DNA from: JBBIMS01 sp964531645 | GTDB taxonomy: Bacteria > Acidobacteriota > Aminicenantia > JBFLYD01 > JBBIMS01 | Direction of reading: 5' to 3' | Assembly (NCBI GenBank): GCA_964531645.1 | Contig: CAZHEF010000002.1 | Coordinates: 29,184-93,183, forward strand | Length of the DNA stretch: 64,000 nt | Made by a program: the position numbers and the translations under genes | In this document: piece after piece, positions 9,185 through 19,090 of the stretch | Layout: every line of letters starts with the position of its first letter | How positions within the stretch are numbered: the first letter of the stretch is position 1 | The notes under the pieces: generated by a model | Told to the model about the DNA's origin: nothing | Databases searched by the model: none | Seen by the model: only the letters and a program-made list of their open reading frames with translations

Positions 9185-12100
9185 TTAAGCATTCTTCTCA
9201 GCTATTTTTGCTCTTCTTTGCTCAAATAGGGAATAAATTACAGGAATTACAACAAGGGTGATGAAAGTTGAGCTTGTGAGACCTCCAATAACTGCTCTTG
9301 CAAGAGGTGTTCTAACCTCACTTCCTTCTCCCAAACCAAGGGCTAAAGGAATCATTGCAATTATTGTTGTCAGAGCAGTCATAAGAATTGGTCTAAGCCT
9401 TCTTCTTCCAGCCTCCTTTATTGCTTCCATTAACTCCATTCCATCCCTTCTTCTAAGTAAATTGGTATAATCCACAAGAAGAATTGCATTGTTGACGACT
9501 ATTCCCCCGAGCATTATCAGCCCGATGTATGTTTGCATGTTGAGAGTTGTATCAGTAAGAATGAGAATTAAAACCACTCCAATTATCGCCAGAGGCACAG
9601 AGAACATTACTATCAGAGGATCTCTAAGAGATTCGTAAAGCATAGCCATAACCATGTAAACAAGGAAAAGAGCAAGGAGAATGCTTATTATTAATTCACG
9701 ATTCGCCTTCTGTTGTTCTTCGTAATCTCCCGTAAAGTTAATTGTAAAATCTCTTGGAACAGGAATTGACTTTAGTGCACGGCGTGCATCAACAATGACT
9801 GAGCCAAGGTCTCGGTCTGCAATTTCAGCAGAAACATTTATTATCCTTTCCCTGTCCCTTCTTTCAATCTGCTGGGGACCTCTCTGGGGCTCCATCCCAA
9901 CTACATTTCTCAGGCTGATCTGCTGTCCATCTGAGTTTGTTACAGTAAGGTCAAGAAGATTGTTGACATCAAGTTTTTCAGACTCCTTCACCTTTACAAG
10001 GATTCTGTATTCCCTTCCTCCTTCTCTGAACTGGCTTGCCTGGGAACCCATAAGTATTGTCTGGATGAAACTGGCAATCTGATTTACCGAAAGTTTCATG
10101 TCTGAAGCCTTTTCCCTATCTATTACCAGATGTTGTTCCGGTGCTCCTTCAATTCTGCTAATTTGAACATCTGTAACACCTTTAATGTTTTCAACAACCC
10201 TTCTTATCTGTTCAGCAAGACTCTGGGCTACTTCCATATCATATCCGCGAATCTCTATCTGCAACCTTTCCTCTCCACCTCCACCTCTCATTCCAAACAT
10301 CATCTGTCCACCAGAAGCTCTTGTTCTTATAATTGCTCCGGGTATACTTGACAGCTTTCTGCTGAGGTCAGATGCAATCTCCATGCTTGACCTTGTCCTC
10401 TTAGACTTTGGAACAAGCTTTAATCTAACGTTTCCCTGATTTGCCCCTCCTCTCCATCCTCCACTTCCAGCACTTTCCTCAATCGTTTCAATCTCAGGGA
10501 CCATTTGTCTAACAAGAGCTGAAACTTCTTTTAGTTTCTGATCCATCACAGAAAGCCTTGTTCCAACCTCCATCTCAACAGTTATTGAAACTTCGCCCTC
10601 GTCAGTCTGAGGCAAATACTCACGCCCTACAAATCGGAGAAGGAAAATACTTATTGCAAGAAGCAATACTGTTATAAGGATAACTTGAAATCTGTGTCGG
10701 AGCGAATAGTCAAGAAGTTTTTTATAAGAATCCTCTATACTGGCAAATATTTGTTTTGCCTTAACAGCCAATCGAGAGCCAGGATTTGTTCCCGATTTCT
10801 CATCTTTAATAATTTTTGTGGCAAGCATGGGAACAAGAGTCAGGGCAACTATTAAGGAGCAGGCAAGAGAAAATGCTACCACATAAGCCAGTTGCTTGAA
10901 CATTATCCCAGCAGCTCCTCTCATGAATAGCATTGGCATAAAAACAATCATTGTGGTTATTGTGCTTGCAATAATAGCTGATGTGACCTCCCTGGCACCT
11001 TCAACACCTGCCTTCACTATTGGCATTCCCCTTTCCCTTAATCGGTAAATATTTTCCAGGACAACTATTGAGCTATCTACCATCATTCCTATTCCCAGGG
11101 CAAGCCCACCAAGACTCATTACATTTAGGGTAAATCCATTGAAATAAATCAAAATAAAGGTTGCTATTATGGAGATGGGAATTGAAAAGGCGATTACAAG
11201 AGTGCTTCTTATATTGACAAGGAAGAAGAGAAGGACAAATATGGCGAGAAGACCTCCGTAGAGAGCAGATGAACCAACATTGTTTATTGCATCCCTTATA
11301 TATTTTGCACTGTCCCTTATAGAGACAAATTTAAACTGGGGGTAATCTTCCCCAAGTCTCTTAAGCTCCTTATAAATGCCTTCAACAACCTTAACAGTAT
11401 TCTGGCCCGATTGTTTGAAAATAAGCATTCGGACTCCAGGAAGATTATTAACCCTTGCTATTCTTGTTATTCTTCTGTGAGTATCTTCAACGCTGGCAAT
11501 ATCTTTTATTCTGACAACAGCTCCTTCCCTTATGGCAACAATCGTCTCCTTTATCTGGTCAATATTTGTGTAAACTCCAGGGATACGAATAACAATCTCA
11601 TAGTTCCCTTTCTCTATCGTTCCTGCTGGAAGATCAATATTTTCCTGTCTTATTTTGTTAATTATTAAATCGAGGGGTAGTCCGAGAGCTTTAACTTTGT
11701 CAGGGAAAAGGTTTACCTGAATTTCCCTTTCAAAACCTCCCCAAACATCCACAGAGGCAACTCCTGGAACACGCGCAATGCGATAAGAAATCTGCTCATC
11801 GATAATTTTTCTCACCTGAATGGGGTCAAGTTCGCTCAGTATCCCTATCATAAGGATTGGCATCTGAGCTGGATCAAACTTCCTTAAAGTCGGTCTTTGA
11901 ACCTCCTCAGGAAAACGGGATATTATTCTGTCAATTCTTTCTCTTATATCATTTGAGGCTTCGTCAAGGTTTGTTCCCCAGGAGAACATCACCCTGACCA
12001 CGCTGGAACCCTGAGATGAGATGGAAAATATCTCCTCCACTCCAGGAACCGAACTTAGAGCTTCCTCAATGGGACGGGTTATAATCTGTTCCATTTCTGC

Positions 12101-12268
12101 AGGAGAGGTATTGGGGTAGGAAGTGAAAACATTAAGGGTGGGATAAGTTATATCAGGCATCAGGTCTATTGGCAATCTACTCAGGGAGATGAAACCAAGA
12201 ACTATTATCACAAGGATTAACATTGTTACAAAAATCGGGTGTTTTATAGAAAATTCAGAGAGACTCAT
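9185..12268 (-). CDS. RND-family efflux pump, inner-membrane transporter (HAE1/AcrB type)
   Basis: 1027 aa, full length for an RND transporter. The order is TM1 (residues 11-30), a porter/docking domain, TMs 2-6 starting near residue 340, TM7, a second periplasmic domain with a Gly-rich loop (MMFGMRGGGGEE), and TMs 8-12. The proton-relay TM4 reads GIGMMVDSSIVVLENIYR: the first Asp of the usual VDD pair is present and the second is Ser. TM10 reads GGIVVNNAILLVDY, with Asn where AcrB has the relay Lys. These substitutions are common in HAE1 members outside the AcrB clade. It exports hydrophobic compounds across the envelope with the adjacent MFP and TolC. The start overlaps the adaptor gene by 4 nt. 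Confidence 0.95.
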   Translation of the reverse strand: MSLSEFSIKHPIFVTMLILVIIVLGFISLSRLPIDLMPDITYPTLNVFTSYPNTSPAEMEQIITRPIEEALSSVPGVEEIFSISSQGSSVVRVMFSWGTNLDEASNDIRERIDRIISRFPEEVQRPTLRKFDPAQMPILMIGILSELDPIQVRKIIDEQISYRIARVPGVASVDVWGGFEREIQVNLFPDKVKALGLPLDLIINKIRQENIDLPAGTIEKGNYEIVIRIPGVYTNIDQIKETIVAIREGAVVRIKDIASVEDTHRRITRIARVNNLPGVRMLIFKQSGQNTVKVVEGIYKELKRLGEDYPQFKFVSIRDSAKYIRDAINNVGSSALYGGLLAIFVLLFFLVNIRSTLVIAFSIPISIIATFILIYFNGFTLNVMSLGGLALGIGMMVDSSIVVLENIYRLRERGMPIVKAGVEGAREVTSAIIASTITTMIVFMPMLFMRGAAGIMFKQLAYVVAFSLACSLIVALTLVPMLATKIIKDEKSGTNPGSRLAVKAKQIFASIEDSYKKLLDYSLRHRFQVILITVLLLAISIFLLRFVGREYLPQTDEGEVSITVEMEVGTRLSVMDQKLKEVSALVRQMVPEIETIEESAGSGGWRGGANQGNVRLKLVPKSKRTRSSMEIASDLSRKLSSIPGAIIRTRASGGQMMFGMRGGGGEERLQIEIRGYDMEVAQSLAEQIRRVVENIKGVTDVQISRIEGAPEQHLVIDREKASDMKLSVNQIASFIQTILMGSQASQFREGGREYRILVKVKESEKLDVNNLLDLTVTNSDGQQISLRNVVGMEPQRGPQQIERRDRERIINVSAEIADRDLGSVIVDARRALKSIPVPRDFTINFTGDYEEQQKANRELIISILLALFLVYMVMAMLYESLRDPLIVMFSVPLAIIGVVLILILTDTTLNMQTYIGLIMLGGIVVNNAILLVDYTNLLRRRDGMELMEAIKEAGRRRLRPILMTALTTIIAMIPLALGLGEGSEVRTPLARAVIGGLTSSTFITLVVIPVIYSLFEQRRAKIAEKNA

Positions 12269-13509
12269 TGTCTTCTCCCTCTTTGACCCGGAAATTTCCC
12301 GGTCTTTTGAGGCATTTCTTCTCTTTTTTCAGGCAGGATAATACCCATTCCATCCTGAAGTAAATGCTGACCGAGGGTAACTACAAAGCCAGAAATATCA
12401 GATGGTTCAAGGATCTCTGCTCTTTCTCCTTCTATTATTCCTACTTTAACAGGTTTAAAAATTGCCTTTTTATTCTCTATATCAGCAACAAATACCCCCT
12501 GTAAATTTCCTCGAGAGACAATAGAACTAAAAGAAACAATTTTTACATTGTTTCTCTTTTCAAACTCTATCTCTGCGCCAACAAACATCCCTGGCTTTAA
12601 TTGTCCATTTTCATTATCAATATCAATTTCTACTCTTGCCTGCCTCGAAGTTTCCTTTAGTAAAGGAGCTAATCGAACAACCTTTCCATGGAACTTCTTT
12701 TTAGGGAAAACAGTTGAACTGACTGAAACATCCTGCCCAACTTTTATTCTGAAATATTCTTTATCAGTTGCATAAATTACACATGTTATTGGCTGAATAT
12801 CGATGATGGAAATAATGGGCGTATTTACTGAAAGAAGAGCTCCTTCATCAACGAACCTTTCTCCCACATAGCGAACATCGCTTCCTTTCTCCCATGTTGC
12901 TATTATTCTTGTGTAGGAAAGGCGCACTTTTGCAGTTTCGAGGGCAGCTTCCCTATTTGCTACCTGAGCTTCAGCAACCTTGAATTTTGCTTCCTGAGCT
13001 TGAAATTGAGCACGGACAGAGTCAAATTGAGCATCGGATAAAATGCCTTTTTTGTGAAGGGTTTCTGCCCTTTCAAGCTCTTTCCTTGAAAGCTCCAGAG
13101 CACTTCTTGCTTCTTCAAAGTTTGCCCTTGCAACTTTAAGGTCAGCCTCTGCCTGAGCAACCTGTTGAAGGTATTCCTCATCGTCAAGCTGAGCTACTAT
13201 CTGGCCACGATATACTCTGTCTCCAATATCCACATAAAGCTTCTTTAATTTACCTGAAACTTTTGGAGCAACTACGAACTGGGACTTTGGAATAAGAGTT
13301 CCAGAGAATTGCCCAACATCGCGGATTAAACCTATTTCTAATGGAGCTATTTCCACTGCAACAGCGGGCTGACGGAATCCACTGAAGTTTGACTTTTTAA
13401 ATATCGCCTTTCCCACTCTCCATAAAACCAGACCTGCAATAATTATGGAAAGAACAAGAATAACTTTCTGAACAGTACCTGTTTTCTTAATTTTTTCAGT
13501 CATTCTCAT
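12265..13509 (-). CDS. RND periplasmic adaptor (membrane fusion protein)
   Basis: 414 aa. One N-terminal TM/signal anchor (about 14-33), then the split lipoyl domain (VAPKVSGKLKKLYVDIGDRVYRGQIVAQLDDEEY), a long alpha-helical hairpin rich in A/E/K/Q (about 108-185), the second lipoyl half, a beta-barrel domain (VGQDVSVSSTVFPKKKFHGKVVRLAPL) and a membrane-proximal domain. The very C-terminus is basic (KTGKFPGQRGRRQ). It bridges the inner-membrane pump (4-nt overlap downstream) and the TolC-like protein encoded 33 nt upstream. The assignment is firm; the substrate is unknown. Confidence 0.93.
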   Translation of the reverse strand: MRMTEKIKKTGTVQKVILVLSIIIAGLVLWRVGKAIFKKSNFSGFRQPAVAVEIAPLEIGLIRDVGQFSGTLIPKSQFVVAPKVSGKLKKLYVDIGDRVYRGQIVAQLDDEEYLQQVAQAEADLKVARANFEEARSALELSRKELERAETLHKKGILSDAQFDSVRAQFQAQEAKFKVAEAQVANREAALETAKVRLSYTRIIATWEKGSDVRYVGERFVDEGALLSVNTPIISIIDIQPITCVIYATDKEYFRIKVGQDVSVSSTVFPKKKFHGKVVRLAPLLKETSRQARVEIDIDNENGQLKPGMFVGAEIEFEKRNNVKIVSFSSIVSRGNLQGVFVADIENKKAIFKPVKVGIIEGERAEILEPSDISGFVVTLGQHLLQDGMGIILPEKREEMPQKTGKFPGQRGRRQ

Positions 13510-13542
13510 CTTCTATCTGTCTCCTCATTTAATTTATCAAAA

Positions 13543-15165
13543 TTAATCATTGCCAAGAACGGATATACCACGGCGCTCCCTGCCAATTCCCATAACTCTA
13601 TCAAGATTTGCAAGGGAAATATTGTAATCTATCAATGCTTTAAGTTCCATTGTCTGAGCATTCGCTAAATCCCTCTGATACTGAAGAACAAGGTAATTGG
13701 TGCTCATTCCAACTTTAAATTTCTCCAGCTCAGCTTCAAGTTTTTTCTCCGCAAGCTCTCTTGCTGCCTTATAAGCTTTTGCTCTCTGGTAATTTGTCTC
13801 AACCGCTCTCACTGTATTACTAATCTCAAGATCAACTTGCTGTTGCTGGCTCTTTAGCTTTAATCTTGCCTGTTCAAGACTGAGCCAAGCCTGTGCATAA
13901 TTGGCTTTTGAGATAACATTGCTTATTGGCAAGGCAAGTGTCAAGCCCATAGCCCAGTTTCTGAATTTAAAATTCATCGCATCTTTTAAGGCATCGGACT
14001 TTTTCCCTGGTATTGTACCTAATCTCACACCTGTTAGGGGATTGTCATCCTTATAGATAATCTGATCTCCTGAAATTCCAGGGCTCCAGTAAGAGAGTGT
14101 AAAGCGAAGATCTGGAAGGAGCTGGTTTCTTGAGTAACTTAAATTAAATTCTTTGTTCTTCAGGTCAATTTGCAGAGCTTTAAGATCTGGTCTTTTCTGA
14201 AGAGCTATATTTAGAGCTTCTTCATAACTTATTTCCCTTTTCTCAAGAGATGGAGAATCTACAGGAACGATCTTAATATTTTTTATATTCCCTATTTCAG
14301 CCAGTAGATTAACTAATGTTTTAAGCTGGTCTTCATAATTTTTTACCAGAGCCTCTGCTTCAAGAATGTCAGCTTCACGAGTGCTAACCTCACTTTGTGC
14401 TGTAAGGAGTTCTATTGGTGGTAGTGTCCCCGCCTCTATTTCAGCTTTGTTCTTTTCAAGAAGCTCCTGTGCTAATTTTAATGATTGCTGGCGAACTTTC
14501 AAGTTTTCTCTGCTATAAACGAGATTCCAGTAAGCAACTTCCACATTGTATATAATATCTTCAAGAATTTTGTTGAAATTCTCTTCAGAAATCTCACTGT
14601 TATATCTGGCAATTATTATCTCTCTTCTTCCCAATTTAAAACCGAATCCAAAGTCCTTCAATAAGGGTTGGCTAAAATTCATACGGATTGTGGAACCAAA
14701 GCGAGGATTAATGGTCTGAAAACTTCTATTGCTGTCATTTATATAATTATAGAGACTTACTAAAAAAGAACCACCAGTTGGGATGTTCTGATTGAGCTGA
14801 ATAGTGTAATCGTTCTGCTTTGTTACAACCACATCGGATGCTTCAAGGAATGAATAGGATGCTGTTCGGGTGTTCTGGTCATTATAATTTACACTTATTG
14901 AGGGGAAGAATTTCTCTACAGCCATTCTTACATTCCAATTTGCTATTTCAGGTGTGAGCGTCTCAGCTTTAAGGCTCAGGTTATTCTTTATTGCCTTTAA
15001 AATGCAATCATCAAGGGAAAGTTCAATAACCTTTTCTCCTTCTAAATTTGTAGGTTGGTCTTGCTCATTCGCCGGGGTAAAACTTAAAAGATTCTGAATA
15101 GACCATAGAAAAATAAACAAGAAAGAAAATATGGATATATATAAAACGCTTTTCTTAATCTCCAT
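13543..15165 (-). CDS. TolC-family outer membrane efflux protein
   Basis: 540 aa with signal peptide (about 1-30). Two OEP repeats of long helices and paired beta strands are seen: first repeat about 50-290 with LSLDDCILKAIKNNLSLKAE, second repeat from about 310 with ISYEEALNIALQKRPDLKALQ. These form the trimeric channel of the efflux system. AGGAGG precedes the ATG. The 90-nt upstream gap contains TTGAAACTTTTT and a CTCGAG-containing block, which might be an ECF-type -35/-10 pair used by the sigma factor two genes upstream; this is weak. Heads the TolC-MFP-RND unit. Confidence 0.93.
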   Translation of the reverse strand: MEIKKSVLYISIFSFLFIFLWSIQNLLSFTPANEQDQPTNLEGEKVIELSLDDCILKAIKNNLSLKAETLTPEIANWNVRMAVEKFFPSISVNYNDQNTRTASYSFLEASDVVVTKQNDYTIQLNQNIPTGGSFLVSLYNYINDSNRSFQTINPRFGSTIRMNFSQPLLKDFGFGFKLGRREIIIARYNSEISEENFNKILEDIIYNVEVAYWNLVYSRENLKVRQQSLKLAQELLEKNKAEIEAGTLPPIELLTAQSEVSTREADILEAEALVKNYEDQLKTLVNLLAEIGNIKNIKIVPVDSPSLEKREISYEEALNIALQKRPDLKALQIDLKNKEFNLSYSRNQLLPDLRFTLSYWSPGISGDQIIYKDDNPLTGVRLGTIPGKKSDALKDAMNFKFRNWAMGLTLALPISNVISKANYAQAWLSLEQARLKLKSQQQQVDLEISNTVRAVETNYQRAKAYKAARELAEKKLEAELEKFKVGMSTNYLVLQYQRDLANAQTMELKALIDYNISLANLDRVMGIGRERRGISVLGND

Positions 15166-15255
15166 ATAGACCTCCTATTTTTCATTGGTGTTATATTTAT
15201 TAATCCTCGAGCAACTCAAAAAGTTTCAAAAATCTTAAATATTTTTATTTCAAAA

Positions 15256-16152
15256 TTAAATGTTCCTTGTTCCAAACTTCGAAGTCACAACAATACCTAT
15301 ACCAGCAATGTCAACAAATAATCTCATAAGAAATGAGAGAAAAGGAATAAATGAGATAATGAAAAATAAGACAAAACCTGAAATAACTGCAATTGTGTTG
15401 GTGAATTCGCTCCTTTTGAATGCCTTAAGAAGAGCGGAACCAATCCAGTGGAATACAACAGTTCTACCAAAAAGCAGGGAAAGAAATAAACCTATTAAAA
15501 CAAAGACTAAAAATGGAATCCCTATTAAAAAAAGACTCAGAAAGCCAAAAAACCCTAAAAAGACGATAATTATTAGAAGGGATAATAGACCTACCAGAAG
15601 CCCTTTCCCGATATTTTTATTTAATAGGATGGAGGTTTCTAAAACATTTTTAGGAAAGATAAAATTAACAATCAATACCAGTAAAAACCAGCTCAGGAGA
15701 GCAATTACCTTCAAGAGAATCTCATAAGGTTTTGATGGAAAAGAAATCGCTCCCTTTAATACTGATTTTAAAAAAGCAGGAAGGTTCCTGCCAGGTTTAA
15801 AATAAAACATATCCCCTTCAATGCAAGTTTCTCTCTCTTTTTTAAGTCTCCCGCCTATTACAAGAAGGTCTCCATTTATCTTTGCCCCTGAAAGAACTGA
15901 AACCTTTGAGCCAATCCCTACAACATCTTCATTGACCGTTCCATAAACATTTATTGAACCTCCTATTACAATTACAGATTTTTTTGCTGTCCCATGAATA
16001 GTGACTTCCGTTCCAAAGGAGATTATATCCTTTCCGTAAACCTCGTCTTTCTCAATTATTATATCCCTTCTCCCTTCTCCATCTTCTGAGGGAAAGAAAA
16101 GAGGTTTTGGAATAAGAAGTAAAAGGGATAGAAAAATGCTAACTATTTTCAT
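15256..16152 (-). CDS. Bactofilin-like beta-helical domain fused to a polytopic membrane domain
   Basis: 298 aa from ATG 16152, chosen over GTG 16161 because GAGAGG lies 8 nt before the ATG. After a signal-like segment (MKIVSIFLSLLLLI), residues 30-115 form short repeats (DIISFGTEVTIHG, SVIVIGGSINVYG, VVGIGSKVSVLSG, LLVIGGRLKK) as in polymer-forming bactofilin-type beta-helices, here probably periplasmic. The C-terminal half has about five TM segments. It overlaps the end of the anti-sigma gene by 14 nt, so it belongs to the sigma operon. It may sense or scaffold envelope stress; this is inference from context. Confidence 0.75.
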   Translation of the reverse strand: MKIVSIFLSLLLLIPKPLFFPSEDGEGRRDIIIEKDEVYGKDIISFGTEVTIHGTAKKSVIVIGGSINVYGTVNEDVVGIGSKVSVLSGAKINGDLLVIGGRLKKERETCIEGDMFYFKPGRNLPAFLKSVLKGAISFPSKPYEILLKVIALLSWFLLVLIVNFIFPKNVLETSILLNKNIGKGLLVGLLSLLIIIVFLGFFGFLSLFLIGIPFLVFVLIGLFLSLLFGRTVVFHWIGSALLKAFKRSEFTNTIAVISGFVLFFIISFIPFLSFLMRLFVDIAGIGIVVTSKFGTRNI

Positions 16153-16675
16153 CTCTAACACCTCTCAAAGGAAAATAATTCAATAAAATTAAAAATAATA
16201 TGGTTGAAAATATGAGAAGAAGAAAAATAGCAAAAATAGGAATTGCAAGGCTTGAAGAAATGGCAGAAATTTTTTTGAATATTTCAAAGAAACTTGAAAT
16301 AAGTTTGTTAATTCCAATGGCAACTTTTATCAATAATTTGTATTGATTGGCAAGAAGAAAAAGCTCTTCCTCTGGAAAACCAGAAATTGAAATTAAGACT
16401 ACCAAAAGGGACAAAATAAAAACTGGAAAAGAAGTGAGGGCTATGGATAGCTTTTTTAAGAAACTTCTTCTCTTCTCAATTTCAAAAATGATATGAGAAT
16501 GGAAATCGGAAGGAATTGAAATCTTTTCAATGTTTCTCATTGAGTGAATAACCCTTTTTCTTATTTCAAAGGATTCCCTGCATCTTGAACAATTCTTAAT
16601 GTGTTCCATTAAAAATTCTTTTCTTTCTGATGCTCCATTTAAAAGTTCATATATATCTTCTATTTTAAGGTGCAT
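16139..16675 (-). CDS. Zinc-finger (zf-HC2) anti-sigma factor with membrane anchor
   Basis: 178 aa. The N-terminal cytoplasmic domain has the anti-sigma zinc motif H-x3-C-x2-C (HIKNCSRC, about residues 25-32) preceded by EDIYELLNG. Two or three hydrophobic segments follow (about 82-100, 125-150, 145-170), giving an inner-membrane location. It starts one base after the ECF sigma stop codon, the standard cognate arrangement. It would hold the sigma factor inactive at the membrane until an envelope signal arrives. Confidence 0.88.
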   Translation of the reverse strand: MHLKIEDIYELLNGASERKEFLMEHIKNCSRCRESFEIRKRVIHSMRNIEKISIPSDFHSHIIFEIEKRRSFLKKLSIALTSFPVFILSLLVVLISISGFPEEELFLLANQYKLLIKVAIGINKLISSFFEIFKKISAISSSLAIPIFAIFLLLIFSTILFLILLNYFPLRGVRDENS

Positions 16676-16676
16676 C

Positions 16677-17231
16677 TTACTCCTCCAGTAATTTTCTCAA
16701 AATCTCTCTCCCCCTGAATATTTTGTTTTTGACTGTTCCGAGGGGGAGATTCTTTATATCTGCAATTTCGTTATATGTAAGCTCATTAATATCTCTAAGA
16801 ATTATAAATTCTCTTAAAGATTCGGGAAGCATTTTAAGAGCATTTTCAAATTTATTATAAAATATTTCTCTATCAAGATTCTTAACAGGACTCATGCTTT
16901 GGTCAGGAATATCAGTTTCTTTACTTCTATTACTCAAACTCTCTGTATTATAGTTTTTCCTTTTCTTTTTTCTCAGATAGTCAATTGTCAGGTTGGAGGC
17001 AATCTTGTAAATCCATGTACTGAAGGAATAGTGGAAGTTATATGTGCTAAGGGAAAAATATGCCTTAATGAAAGTCTCCTGTGCAAGATCCATTGCCTCG
17101 TCCATGTCAAGAATCATCCTGTATATATAGTTAATAATTCCATTCTGGTATCTGAGAATGAGAGCCTCAAAGGCTTCCTTTTCTCCCTTGAGAGCAATCT
17201 CAACAAGCTCTCTATCTGATTTTTCAGCCAT
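16677..17231 (-). CDS. ECF-type RNA polymerase sigma factor (RpoE-like)
   Basis: 184 aa. Region 2 shows ALILRYQNGIINYIYRMI and DEAMDLAQETFIKAYFSLSTY; region 4 shows LPESLREFIILRDINELTYNEIA with the helix-turn-helix ending PLGTVKNKIFRGREIL. Length is normal for ECF factors. Its cognate anti-sigma gene follows immediately and the bactofilin-like gene and efflux operon lie downstream on the same strand, so those are its likely targets (inference). A perfect TATAAT (minus strand, 17271-17276) lies 39 nt upstream of the start, without a recognisable -35. Confidence 0.93.
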   Translation of the reverse strand: MAEKSDRELVEIALKGEKEAFEALILRYQNGIINYIYRMILDMDEAMDLAQETFIKAYFSLSTYNFHYSFSTWIYKIASNLTIDYLRKKKRKNYNTESLSNRSKETDIPDQSMSPVKNLDREIFYNKFENALKMLPESLREFIILRDINELTYNEIADIKNLPLGTVKNKIFRGREILRKLLEE

Positions 17232-17287
17232 ATCCCTATCATCATGTGCCCTTTCAACTCATTATACGAGACGAAAGGGAAATAGTT

Positions 17288-17830
17288 TTATATATCCTCC
17301 AGGGTGAAAATTTTATCAGAAATTTTTACATTTTTTAAAAATTTCTTTAAAATTATTTTGTTCTCAGAGTAATCAAATTTAATGATTATTTCTTTTATTT
17401 CCTCCTTTAAATACTTAATTTCTACAGAGTTAAAGTCTCTTTTTTCTTTTGGAAAAAGAACTACACACTGGGCTGACGAACAATCCTTCTCCTTCATACT
17501 AAAAAAATCTGAGAGCTTTCCTTCTGTTAAAATTGAGAATATGTCCATCATATCCCCTGTTATTCTCTCCCTTTGAATCAATCCTTCATCGGGTATATAG
17601 GTTAGGACTTCCACACCATTTAATATAAATATTTTCCTTTCAGGCTCAATGTATTCCCATCGGAAAAGAGATGGTTTTTTGAAGTAAACAATACCTTTCT
17701 CCTTCATTTCTTCCTTGCTTCCGGAATAAGAGTAAATCTGCTCAAATTCAGCTTTAAAAGACTGAATCGAAGCAAAATCTCTTTCTATTGACTGGAATTG
17801 TAAAAAAATAAAAAAAAGAAACCCAAGCAT
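17288..17830 (-). CDS. LolA-like outer-membrane lipoprotein carrier
   Basis: 180 aa periplasmic protein with a short N-terminal signal (MLGFLFFIFLQF). It shows the LolA pattern: IQSFKAEFEQIY, an insertion SGSKEEM, then GIVYFKKPSLFRWEY, the conserved strand with F-R-W-E-Y that lines the hydrophobic cavity, followed by LNGVEVLTYIPDE. It would accept lipoproteins or related lipids and move them towards the outer membrane. No Shine-Dalgarno is visible: a TATAAT (17839-17844) lies 8 nt before the ATG, suggesting a leaderless transcript. It lies upstream of the sigma operon with a 56-nt gap. Confidence 0.8.
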   Translation of the reverse strand: MLGFLFFIFLQFQSIERDFASIQSFKAEFEQIYSYSGSKEEMKEKGIVYFKKPSLFRWEYIEPERKIFILNGVEVLTYIPDEGLIQRERITGDMMDIFSILTEGKLSDFFSMKEKDCSSAQCVVLFPKEKRDFNSVEIKYLKEEIKEIIIKFDYSENKIILKKFLKNVKISDKIFTLEDI

Positions 17831-18120
17831 AGGTTATTATTATACATTTCATTAAAATTAAAAAATAGTTCTTCTAAGATTAAGATAAGGAAAGAAAAAT
17901 GAGTTCATGAGTTGGTTGGTTAGTCCCATTGTTGCCAAAATCTGGGTCGGCCCATAGAGTTTTGCTAAATAGACTGAAATAGCGATGTGTGTTCCGAGGT
18001 AAAAGAACCTTCAATTATTTCCGTCCTGAATATTACGAAACAACAAATCCTTCAAAAGCTTCTTGCAGGAGTCCTGGCCTATTACGCTCCTTGCTTTATT
18101 TATCATCATAGAGATTTATT
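17831..18120 (-). other. Non-coding or decayed stretch
   Basis: No open frame with recognisable product, no RNA gene seen. It lies between the leaderless-looking start of the LolA-like gene and a decayed beta-propeller gene and is probably residue of lost genes. Confidence 0.4.
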
Positions 18121-19090
18121 TTATTTTCCTAAAACATATCTTACCACTTTCGGATAATCATCTTCTTCTACAAAATATAACCTTCCTTTGAAATCCATTA
18201 CTTTTAAATAGCCTTTTACATTTAAGTATCCAATATATTTGTAATTTTTAAATATCTCCATTATAAATTTTCCATTCTGAAGACTGAGAGGAAGAACAAC
18301 GAACAATAGATTATCTCTTTCAAATATTGGAAATAATGAGCGAATTTTAAGCTTTTTCCCAAACCGTTCCACATAATCAAATGATTTGAAAAATCAGATT
18401 TTCTATGCAATAAAATTTCTGAAGAATCCTTTGTAAATGCCCATATTTCATAAGAAAAAGGATGGCATGCATATATTTTTAGTTCTATCTGAAAAATAAG
18501 CAAAAATTGGTATTCGCCATCCTTTATACCTTTCATACTCAGGTGGCACTTTAAAGGAGTTCCAAAAGAATAAGCTAATATGCCCCTTTCTTATATACAT
18601 GAAAAATTTTATCGTTCTTTACACCTACTATTATGATATTATCCTTAGAATCTATTAGAATATCCATAGCAATATCCAATTTTAATCGCCACGAGCTAAA
18701 AATTCTCCATTCTCTTTGAACTCGTGCACCATTTTTTTTTGATTCTATCTAAACTTTTATTCTTCCTCTCGAATCCACTGCCACTGAGAATATTGAACTC
18801 TCTGGAAATTATCCAGGTCCTTCCCCCTTTCCTCCTATTACTCTTAAAAAAAACCCCCCTTTCATTAAAAATCTTTATAACATTCTTTGGATAATCAAAA
18901 ATGTAAATATTTCCATTTTTACCAACTGAAATATCAGCAATCTCACTAAAGAAGTATAATTCATCACTTTCTTTACCTATTTCTAAGTCTTTTTTAAATC
19001 AAATTTTTCTAAACTGCTTGCATAAGATACATTTTGCAGGTTTAATAAAAAAAGCAAAATAGAAAAAATAAAAACAAGTTTTATCTTCAT
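18121..19090 (-). pseudogene. Decayed exported six-bladed beta-propeller protein
   Basis: An ATG at 19090 with GGAGGAAAG upstream opens a clear signal peptide (MKIKLVFIFSILLFLLN) and then LEKFDLKK before a stop. Shifting frame after the A-rich tract continues as DLEIGKESDELYFFSEIADI, VGKNGNIYIFDYPKNVIKIF and RKGEGPG, the NHL/6-bladed propeller pattern. Further frame changes are needed, one at a GGGGG-TTTTTTTT run. The last third reads IYACHPFSYEIWAFTKDSS and, in another frame, MDFKGRLYFVEEDDYPKVVRY. At least three frameshifts and an internal stop make this non-functional as given. The parent would have been about 310-320 aa, exported. Confidence 0.7.

Noticed and set aside
17271..17276. Full ECF autoregulatory promoter before the sigma gene
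   Set aside because: TATAAT is present but no -35 of ECF or sigma-70 type at proper spacing.
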